This document shows positions 50,787 through 56,815 of a DNA stretch of 56,815 bases, piece after piece. Within the stretch, counting starts at the first letter, position 1. Each line of letters opens with the position of its first letter. The notes under the pieces are model-generated. The model was not told where the DNA came from, searched no databases, and worked only from the letters and a program-made list of their open reading frames with translations. This DNA is from Bordetella hinzii LMG 13501 (GTDB lineage Bacteria > Pseudomonadota > Gammaproteobacteria > Burkholderiales > Burkholderiaceae_B): positions 1 through 56,815 of the forward strand of contig NZ_LRUJ01000032.1 in assembly GCF_001548475.1 (NCBI RefSeq), given 5' to 3'. The position numbers were made by a program, and so were the translations under genes.

Positions 50787-52331
50787 TTATGCGGGCAGCG
50801 CGGCTTCGCGCAGTTTCTTGCGGTGTATCTTTCCGGCCGGCGTCTTGGGCAGCTCGGCCACGAAGACGACCTGGCGCGGATATTCGTGCTGGCTCAACTG
50901 TCCACGCACGAGATCCTGGATCTCCTGGACGAAGGCCTCGCTGCCGTCGCGCCGGGCGACCACATAGGCCTTGACCACCTGCCCGCGCAGTTCGTCGGGC
51001 ACGCCGATGGCCGCGGCCTCGGTGACGTCGGGATGCTTGAGGATGGCGTCTTCGATCTCGACCGCGCTCATGGTCCAGCCGGCCGAAATGATGACGTCAT
51101 CGGCGCGGCCGCCATGCCAGAAATAGCCATCGGCGTCGACGCGCCCCAGATCCTTGGTGGCGACCCATGCGCCGCGCCGCCACAGCTTGATCTCGCCGGT
51201 GACGCCGGGCGGGCAGGGGCGGCCCTCGGCGTCCTGCACCTGCACGCGCAGGCCGGGCACGGGCTTGCCCAGCGAGCCGGGCTTGACGGTGAAATCGGGC
51301 GCACCAGGGTAGTTGACCAGGCAGACGCCGATCTCGGTGGTGCCGTACATGCTGCATGCCGGCCGGCCAAACGTGGCCGTGACGAAGTCAGCGGTCTCGC
51401 TGTCGATGGGCTCGCCCGTGAAGGACAGCTTGTCGAGGTAATAGCGATAGTGTCCGGCCGCGCCGCTGTTGCGCATCATGCGGTAGTGCGTGGCGGCGGC
51501 CGACAGGTTGTTGAAGCGGTGGGCCTGCAGCGCCTGCAGCAGGCGCTCGGCCTGGTATTTGCCGGCATAGGCGCCGATGGTGATGCCCAGGGCCAGCGGC
51601 GCCAGCGTGCCGTGCCACAGGCCGTGGCCCCAGGCGGGCGAGGACGGGCACATGAAACGGTCGCCCGGGCGCAGGCCGCTGCCGTAGAGGGCGGCCATCA
51701 TCAGCGTGACGATGGCCCGGTGGCTGTGGCGCACGGCCTCGGGCAATTCGCGCGTCGTGCCGGAGGTGTACTGGAAGATGGCCAGGTCGTCGGCGCGGGT
51801 GGCCACGGTGTAGTGCGCCGGATAGCCGGCCAGCGAGGGCAGGAAACCCCCGTCGGCCACTTCGACGTCCAGGCCGGGCAGCGCGGGCACCAGCGGCGCC
51901 TTCTCGGCATTGGTGATCAGCAGGCGCGGGCGGCAGTCCTCGATGCGCAGGCGGATGCCGTCCGGCCCGAAGAGCGTGAACAGCGGCACGGCGATGGCGC
52001 CCATCTTGATGGCGCCGAACAGCGCGACGTAGAACTCGCGCGAGGGCTCCAGCATGACGGCGACGCGGTCGCCGGGCTCCACGCCGCGGGCGGCCAGGGC
52101 ATGGGCGAAACGCGAGGAATCGCGCGCCAATTCAGCGAAGCCGATGGTCTCGTCCTGGCCGTTGGCGCGCACCAGGATGACGGCGGGGCGGCCGCTGCCG
52201 GCATGGCGGTCGATGCATTCGTGGGCGATGTTCATGCGCTCGCTGTCGCCGTCGAACAGGGCCCACAGTTTTTCGGGCGAGCAATGCGCCTGGGCGTCGG
52301 CGTAAGAGAGGTAATCCGTCAACTGGGTCAT
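50787..52331 (-). CDS. AMP-forming acyl-CoA synthetase with atypical P-loop
   Basis: This 514-residue ANL-superfamily enzyme has the large domain with MYGTTEIGVC (A5) and DLGRVDADGYFWHGGRADD (A7-A8), and a C-terminal PKTPAGKIHRKKL (A10 Lys). The A3 loop reads YTSGTTRELPEAV where the family usually has TSGTTGxPK, so its glycine and lysine are replaced. The benzoate/medium-chain-acid ligase group contains similar variants. It activates a carboxylic acid with ATP and CoA. It is divergent from iclR and is the first gene of a four-gene operon. Confidence 0.88.
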   Translation of the reverse strand: MTQLTDYLSYADAQAHCSPEKLWALFDGDSERMNIAHECIDRHAGSGRPAVILVRANGQDETIGFAELARDSSRFAHALAARGVEPGDRVAVMLEPSREFYVALFGAIKMGAIAVPLFTLFGPDGIRLRIEDCRPRLLITNAEKAPLVPALPGLDVEVADGGFLPSLAGYPAHYTVATRADDLAIFQYTSGTTRELPEAVRHSHRAIVTLMMAALYGSGLRPGDRFMCPSSPAWGHGLWHGTLAPLALGITIGAYAGKYQAERLLQALQAHRFNNLSAAATHYRMMRNSGAAGHYRYYLDKLSFTGEPIDSETADFVTATFGRPACSMYGTTEIGVCLVNYPGAPDFTVKPGSLGKPVPGLRVQVQDAEGRPCPPGVTGEIKLWRRGAWVATKDLGRVDADGYFWHGGRADDVIISAGWTMSAVEIEDAILKHPDVTEAAAIGVPDELRGQVVKAYVVARRDGSEAFVQEIQDLVRGQLSQHEYPRQVVFVAELPKTPAGKIHRKKLREAALPA

Positions 52332-52402
52332 GACGCCTTGTCTCCTCGTGTTGTTGGATCACACTTTGCGCGCCCACTATAAAATTGTCAATAGCGTTCA
52401 TG

Positions 52403-52420
52403 AATTGTCTATGTACAATT
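52403..52420. promoter_or_regulatory. Putative IclR operator
   Basis: AATTGT-CTATGT-ACAATT is a perfect 6+6 inverted repeat in the AT-rich middle of the divergent ligase/iclR promoter region. A second AATTGTC half-site lies 20 bp to the left (52383-52389). It is well placed to control both directions. Confidence 0.6.
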
Positions 52421-52493
52421 ATAGAGAGGCGACGAATGCCGCCGCGGTCAAAAGCGTCGTATGCTTGCCGTCGATAGAAGGAGACAGCCCCCC

Positions 52494-53276
52494 ATGAATG
52501 CAAGCGAGTCGAAAGAAGGTCCGCGCCTGCGGCAAGTGCCCGCCGTCACGCGCGCCATCGCCATCCTCAGGCTGCTGGGCCGCGGCGGGGAGCCGCGCAC
52601 CTTGAAGGCGATCTCGGAGGAGCTGGACATGGTCACCAGCACCTGCCTGCACATCCTGCGTGTCCTGGCCGACGAGGGTCTGGTCAAGGTCGATGCCGCC
52701 AAGCGCTACAGCCTGGGCGTGGGCATGCTGGCGCTGGCGCGCAGCGTGATCGAGAGCAATCCCTTTCCGGCGCTGGTGCAGCCCGTGCTCGACCGGCTGG
52801 CCAACGAAGCCGGCGTCACGGCCATCGGCGTGGAGGTCACGGGCCTTGAGCACATGGTGGTCGTGGCCCTGTCGCGCTCGCGCGCGCCGTTTCGCCTGCA
52901 TGTCGATGTGGGCAGCCGCTTTCCGGCGCTCATCAGCGCCACCGGCCGCCTGGTGGCGGCCTATTCGGAGGTGGGCGATGGCGAGATCGAGCGCCGATTC
53001 AAGGCCTTGCGCTGGGACCAGCCGCCCGATATCGAGGCCTGGCGGCGCGAGGTCGAGAACGTGCGGCGCAAGGGCTACAGCATCGACCGCGGCAACTACA
53101 TCAATGGCGTGGCGCTGGTGGCCGTGCCGGTGCTCGACCGGCATGGACGGCTGACCCATACGCTGGTGGCCGCCGCGCTGGCCAACCAGCTCAGCGCGGC
53201 GCGGGCGCCCGCGCTGGCCAAGGAACTGCAGGCCGAGGCCGCGGCGCTCTCGGAGCTGCTGGCGGCCAGGAGCTGA
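52494..53276 (+). CDS. IclR-family transcriptional regulator
   Basis: This 260-residue regulator has an N-terminal winged HTH (about 12-75, with TLKAISEELDMVTSTCLHIL) and a C-terminal IclR effector domain with RLHVDVGSRFPALISATGR and RKGYSIDRGNYINGVALVAV. The ATG at 52494 follows AAGGAGACAG; the frame to 52461 is less likely. It is divergent from the acyl-CoA ligase operon and should respond to its substrate or a CoA intermediate. Confidence 0.93.
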   Translation: MNASESKEGPRLRQVPAVTRAIAILRLLGRGGEPRTLKAISEELDMVTSTCLHILRVLADEGLVKVDAAKRYSLGVGMLALARSVIESNPFPALVQPVLDRLANEAGVTAIGVEVTGLEHMVVVALSRSRAPFRLHVDVGSRFPALISATGRLVAAYSEVGDGEIERRFKALRWDQPPDIEAWRREVENVRRKGYSIDRGNYINGVALVAVPVLDRHGRLTHTLVAAALANQLSAARAPALAKELQAEAAALSELLAARS

Positions 53277-53280
53277 GCGC

Positions 53281-53706
53281 ATGGACAAGAACCTGACTCA
53301 CGACATGCTGCGCGAAGCCGGCTGGGGCGAGCGCCGCGGCATGGGTTTTTCGGCCCTGGTCGGGCCGCTGTGGAGCCGGCGCGAGGGCGATGGCTGGGCC
53401 TATGGCCTGCTGACCGGCGAACAGCATGCCAACCAGGCCGGCCTGGTGCATGGCGGGCTGCTGGCCACGCTGATGGACCAGGCCCTGAGCGCCGTGGCCT
53501 GGGAGGCCTTGCAGCGCCAGCCCTGCGTGACCGTGCAGCTGGACACCCACTACCTGGCCGCTGCCCGTCCCGGGCAGTTCCTGGAAGCGCGCGGCACGGT
53601 CCTGCGCGCCACCAGCAGCCTGGTGTTCGTGCAGGGCGATATCCGCGTGGGCGCGGCCGTGATGGCCAGCGGCCAGGCCGTGCTCAAGCGCGTGCGCCGC
53701 GCTTAG
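53281..53706 (+). CDS. PaaI-type hotdog thioesterase
   Basis: The 141-residue hotdog protein has the PaaI active-site block QHANQAGLVHGGLLATLMDQ (the HGG motif and Asp) and TVQLDTHYLAAARPGQF. It hydrolyses acyl-CoA thioesters, often to recycle CoA from dead-end esters. It starts 4 bp after iclR with the ribosome site inside the end of iclR (AGGAGCTGAGCGC), so the two form an operon. Confidence 0.9.
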   Translation: MDKNLTHDMLREAGWGERRGMGFSALVGPLWSRREGDGWAYGLLTGEQHANQAGLVHGGLLATLMDQALSAVAWEALQRQPCVTVQLDTHYLAAARPGQFLEARGTVLRATSSLVFVQGDIRVGAAVMASGQAVLKRVRRA

Positions 53707-54932
53707 GGCCGCGCGCCGGCCGTGGGCAGGGGGCCGCGCGGGCCGGCCAGGTAGGCAGCAAGCATCTGCACCAGGCCGGCGGCGATGCCCAGGCCGGCGC
53801 CGATCTGCCAGGCCAGGGTATAGCTGTGCAGCAGGTCGTAGGCCAGGCCGCCGCCGATGGCGCCGGCAAAGCTGCCCAGCTGGTGGCTGCAGAAAGCCAC
53901 GCCGGTCAGCATGGCCTGCCAGCGCAGGCCGAAGGTCTGGGCGATCCAGCCGGTGACCAGGGGCGCCACGCCCAGCCACAGAAAGCCGATCACGGCCGCG
54001 AAGACCAGGGTGGTCTCCGGCGTGGGCAGGCTGCGGAAATACCAGATGAAGGTCAGCGAGCGCAGCAGATAGATCAAGCCCAGCAGGGTCTGCTTGTTCC
54101 AGCGTCCGCCCGCCCAGCCGAAGAAGAGACTGCCCATGGCGTTGAAGGCGCCGATGGTGGCCAGCGCCTTGGCCGAGAGCATGGGGTCCATGCCGCACAG
54201 GTCCAGATAGGAAGGCAGATGGGTGGTCAGGAAGACCAGTTGCATGCCGCAGACGAAATAGGCCACGGCCATGACCACGAAGGGCAGATTCTTCATGGCC
54301 ATCGACAGCGCCTGGCGGGCGTTCTGTTCGCCGCCGGCCGGCGCGGGCGGGCGCGGCAGGCGGTCCACGCGCCCGGCATGCCAGGCCGCCGGCAGCATGA
54401 ACAGCGCCAGCACGACGAACGACACCCCGCCCATGCGCCAGTCCCAGGCCTGGGCGACGGCCTGGCCCAGGGGCGCGGCCAGCATGGCGCCCAGGGAGCC
54501 GGCGGCCGATACGATGCCCAGCACCAGGCTGCGCATGGCCGGCGGCACCGGACGTACCGAGGCCGCCATGGCCACCGCGCTACCGGTGGCCGCCAGCGCC
54601 GCGCCGACCGCGAAACCGGCGCCCAAGAGCACGCCCAGCATGCCTTGCGCGGTGGTGAGCAGCACCATGCCCAGGATGTAGAGCAGCGCGCCGCCCACCA
54701 TCAAGGGCCGAAAGCCCCAGCGGACGACCAGCGCGCCGGCGAAAGGCTGCAGCACGCCCCAGAAGAGGTTCTGTGTCGAGATCGCGATGGTGAAGTCGCT
54801 GACCGAAATGCCCAGGTCTTGCGTGAGCGGCGGCAGGAAGATGCCCAGGCTCTGCCGCAAGCCCATCGCCAGGCTGAGCATGACCGAGGCGCCGATCAGG
54901 ATGGGCAAGGCGGGACGCAGGGCAGCAGACAT
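53703..54932 (-). CDS. MFS transporter, monocarboxylate/oxalate-formate-antiporter-like
   Basis: The 409-residue protein has 12 predicted helices. MLSLAMGLRQSLGIFLPPLT in helix 1 and WGVLQPFAGALVVRWGFRPL around helix 2 are typical of the OFA/NimT-like MFS subgroup that moves small organic acids. Its stop overlaps that of the thioesterase gene by 4 bp, so it converges with the iclR operon. It may import the acid degraded there, but it is not on the same transcript. Confidence 0.85.
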   Translation of the reverse strand: MSAALRPALPILIGASVMLSLAMGLRQSLGIFLPPLTQDLGISVSDFTIAISTQNLFWGVLQPFAGALVVRWGFRPLMVGGALLYILGMVLLTTAQGMLGVLLGAGFAVGAALAATGSAVAMAASVRPVPPAMRSLVLGIVSAAGSLGAMLAAPLGQAVAQAWDWRMGGVSFVVLALFMLPAAWHAGRVDRLPRPPAPAGGEQNARQALSMAMKNLPFVVMAVAYFVCGMQLVFLTTHLPSYLDLCGMDPMLSAKALATIGAFNAMGSLFFGWAGGRWNKQTLLGLIYLLRSLTFIWYFRSLPTPETTLVFAAVIGFLWLGVAPLVTGWIAQTFGLRWQAMLTGVAFCSHQLGSFAGAIGGGLAYDLLHSYTLAWQIGAGLGIAAGLVQMLAAYLAGPRGPLPTAGARP

Positions 54933-55001
54933 GGTCGCGGTTGGCTTGACGAGGACGTGCGCCGCCGGATGGCCGCGCCTGGCGCAGTGTAGCCCGCGGC
55001 G

Positions 55002-55709
55002 CTAGGCCAGCGCCGCGAAGCGCCGCAGCAGTCCCGTGGCCTCGGGCGTGGCGCGCACGCCGCGCAGCAGGCCGTCCACATCCAGGCCCAGGCCGCCCAG
55101 GGCCTGGCGCCTGCGCGCGATGCAGTAATGCAGCAGCGAGGGGGTGATCTCGGGATGGAACTGCAGCGACCAGGCGCGCGGGCCGTAGCGCAGGATCTGC
55201 CGCGCATCATGGGCGCTGCGGCCCAGCGTCACGGCGCCGGGCGGCGGGCGCAGCACGCTTTGTTCATGGGTGAGCTGGGCGTCGAACTGCGGCGGCAGGG
55301 CCGAGAGCAGGGCGTCGTCGGCCGCGCCGGGCAGGCAGTGCACCCGCTGCGTGCCCATTTCGGGACCGTCCGGATGGTAGTCCACGACGCCGCCCAGTGC
55401 GTGGGCCATGAGCTGGTGGCCGTAGCACACGCCCAGCACGGGCTTGCCGGCGGCGATGATCCCGCGCAGCCAGGCCGCGGTGCGTTCGCTCCAGTCGAGG
55501 CGGTCGGTGACCATTTCCCAGGCGCCGCTGAGGATGGCGCCGCGGAAGCTGCCCGCCTCGGGCAAGGCCTGGCCCTCATGCGGGCGGACCACGGCCAGCG
55601 GCTGGCCGGCCAGCTCGGCGGCGAACCAGGCGGCTTGTTCGCCGGCGTGGCGCACCACATCTTCGGGCGGACGGCCCAATTGGACAATCAACAGCGGCAG
55701 GGCTTGCAT
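55002..55709 (-). CDS. Class I glutamine amidotransferase-like protein
   Basis: The 235-residue protein has a GATase-1 fold with nucleophile Cys95 (GVCYGHQLMAH) and the His185/Glu187 pair (LQFHPEITP). It is the free-standing kind often annotated as GMP-synthase glutamine amidotransferase domain protein or gamma-glutamyl hydrolase (PuuD-like). Partner and substrate are unknown. It lies 69 bp after the MFS start on the same strand, so it may be cotranscribed with that gene. Confidence 0.88.
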   Translation of the reverse strand: MQALPLLIVQLGRPPEDVVRHAGEQAAWFAAELAGQPLAVVRPHEGQALPEAGSFRGAILSGAWEMVTDRLDWSERTAAWLRGIIAAGKPVLGVCYGHQLMAHALGGVVDYHPDGPEMGTQRVHCLPGAADDALLSALPPQFDAQLTHEQSVLRPPPGAVTLGRSAHDARQILRYGPRAWSLQFHPEITPSLLHYCIARRRQALGGLGLDVDGLLRGVRATPEATGLLRRFAALA

Positions 55710-55752
55710 GGCGGCAGACGATCAGAAAGGTGCCGGCATCATAGCGGGTTTC

Positions 55753-55784
55753 GGTGGTCCCGGCGGCGCCGCGCCGGGACCACC
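55753..55784. other. Strong palindrome in a divergent intergenic region
   Basis: GGTGGTCCCGGC and GCCGGGACCACC form a perfect 12-bp stem with an 8-base loop. It lies 44 bp upstream of the amidotransferase start and 190 bp before the BON gene, so it is not at the end of any gene here. It might be a regulator site, a leader structure or a dispersed repeat. The rest of the gap 55710-55973 shows nothing else that I can support. Confidence 0.5.
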
Positions 55785-55973
55785 ATGCGCCCGCGAAATC
55801 GTAAGCGCCGCCTACGGTTACATCGGCCGCGGGCGGCCGCGCCGGCGGGCGGCCGTAATCTCAAGCACCTCGTAGCCTTCCCTTACTTGCGGCGCGCAAC
55901 GGCTTCCTACCATGGGAAAGGCAAGCAGAGGCAGCGCGGCCAGGCCGCCGCTGCCGCATGACAGGAGGCGATC

Positions 55974-56549
55974 ATGCAGAAGATTCCATTGCGGCATGGG
56001 CCCGGGCTTTCGGCGCAGGCGCGCAGCGATGGCAAGGCCGCCAGCGGCCGGGTCGGCGCGCAGGAGCCCGGCTATGGCCGTCCGCCCGGCGAATGCCCGC
56101 CCGAGCTCGGCTATGGCCAGCCCAACCGGCATGGGCCCGAGTACGAAGAGGGCGGACGCTATCCCGGGGCGCGCCTGGACGACAGTCCCGGGGTGCGGGC
56201 CTTGGACGAGAACCTGCCTTTGCGCAGCCGCAGCGCCGATCCGGGACAGGGCAGCTATGGCGGGTTTTTCGGTGAAAACCCGGCCGGCCAGCGCCAGGTA
56301 ATCGACGGCGACGCCCGCGTGGGCGAGATCGTGCGCGAGCAGCTGCGCCACAGCGGTTATGACGTGAGCCAGGTCTCGGTCGATGTCCACCAGGGTTGCG
56401 TGCGCCTGGACGGCGTGGTGCCCGACGGCCGCACGCGCCACGGCGTGGAGCACTGCGCCGACACCTGTGTCGGCGTGCGCGATGTGGAAAACCATACCCG
56501 GGTGGCGCGGCCCGAGGTGCCGGGCGCGCCGGGTTCGCCGCGCCATTAA
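55974..56549 (+). CDS. BON-domain protein with low-complexity N-terminus
   Basis: The 191-residue protein has a Gly/Pro/Tyr-rich, probably disordered first half (GYGRPPGECPPELGYG). A BON domain follows at about 108-185 (VREQLRHSGYDVSQVSVDVH, then GCVRLDGVVPDGRTR). BON domains bind phospholipid or membranes and are common in stress-induced or envelope proteins. There is no signal peptide. It starts behind CAGGAGGCGATC and ends 38 bp before the next gene. Confidence 0.8.
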   Translation: MQKIPLRHGPGLSAQARSDGKAASGRVGAQEPGYGRPPGECPPELGYGQPNRHGPEYEEGGRYPGARLDDSPGVRALDENLPLRSRSADPGQGSYGGFFGENPAGQRQVIDGDARVGEIVREQLRHSGYDVSQVSVDVHQGCVRLDGVVPDGRTRHGVEHCADTCVGVRDVENHTRVARPEVPGAPGSPRH

Positions 56550-56587
56550 GCGGACGTGTCCGGATCTTTTCCGTACAGGAGCTGCCA

Positions 56588-56815
56588 ATGACCTTGATCA
56601 TTGCCGCCCATTACGACAGCTTTGACCAGGCGGGGGCGGCGGCCCGCCAATTGTTCGACCAGGGCTTTCCCGTGGCCGACATGCATACTTTCTATGTCAA
56701 TCCGCCGGGCGGGCAGGCCCCGCAGCCAAGCGGCGGCGACACGGCCGCCGAGGCGCCGGCCGGCGGCGCCTGGCTGGGCGCGGTGCTGCTTGGCGCGGCG
56801 GCGGCTTCGGCTGCG
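56588..56815 (+). CDS. Unknown protein, truncated by the window edge
   Basis: The ATG at 56588 follows CAGGAGCTGCCA. The 76 visible codons read MTLIIAAHYDSFDQAGAAAR, then a Gly/Pro/Thr-rich linker, then GGAWLGAVLLGAAAASAA, the beginning of a glycine/alanine-rich membrane-type segment. The arrangement resembles small stress proteins with a glycine-zipper helix pair. The end is missing, so no firm call is possible. Confidence 0.65.
   Translation, partial: MTLIIAAHYDSFDQAGAAARQLFDQGFPVADMHTFYVNPPGGQAPQPSGGDTAAEAPAGGAWLGAVLLGAAAASAA

Overview
The window is about 68-69% G+C, densely coded, and has no rRNA, tRNA, CRISPR array or intact insertion sequence that I could see. Three orphan Bug-type (TctC-like) solute receptors, several LysR regulators, CaiB/BaiF and hotdog CoA enzymes, Ku/LigD and low-oxygen-type genes point to a betaproteobacterium of the Alcaligenaceae, most likely Bordetella or Achromobacter. 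This is inferred from gene content only.

Layout. (1) 1-7083, minus: a five-gene operon, phaC (PHA synthase) - NodT/OprM-type outer-membrane lipoprotein - HlyD adaptor - RbbA-type double ATPase/permease - ABC-2 permease (cut by the window edge). It diverges from a tetR-copA pair (7283-10153). The 200-bp divergent promoter region holds one FNR/ANR-type box placed exactly 41.5 bp from a deduced start site on both sides, plus a perfect TetR-type operator. (2) 10180-18160: a DNA-repair block with Ku-LigD (minus), two small unknown proteins, and a translationally coupled FAN1-like VRR-NUC nuclease plus a PD-(D/E)XK/XPD-like helicase. (3) 18157-23378: a MaoC-like hotdog protein, a DUF445 membrane protein, two small exported proteins, and a TsdA-like diheme cytochrome with a membrane-anchored triheme cytochrome. 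(4) 23511-40706: the most interesting part. Leftward run hydroxyacid dehydrogenase, Bug receptor, class II aldolase, LysR, split transketolase, class III aminotransferase and a GntR/FCD regulator. Rightward run an Ntn acylase, a complete Dpp-type ABC importer and an N,N-dimethylformamidase-like protein. (5) 40717-47351: a small exported protein, a Bug receptor, a LysR-divergent ThDP enzyme, and an MFS transporter divergent from another LysR. (6) 47348-53706: an acyl-CoA ligase - hotdog hydratase - CoA transferase - Bug operon divergent from iclR-thioesterase. (7) 53703-56815: an MFS transporter, a glutamine amidotransferase, a BON protein and a truncated glycine/alanine-rich protein.

Two regulatory observations stand out. 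A 25-bp palindromic sequence sits upstream of the acylase operon (31341-31365), and a copy matching it at 19 of 25 positions sits upstream of the aminotransferase-transketolase operon (30427-30451). The GntR gene lies between them. This joins the two operons into one candidate regulon for an undescribed amide or N-acyl-compound catabolic pathway. Second, PHA synthase, an efflux machine and a Cu-type ATPase appear to share a low-oxygen switch. All functional calls come from reading translated sequence; no database search was run.
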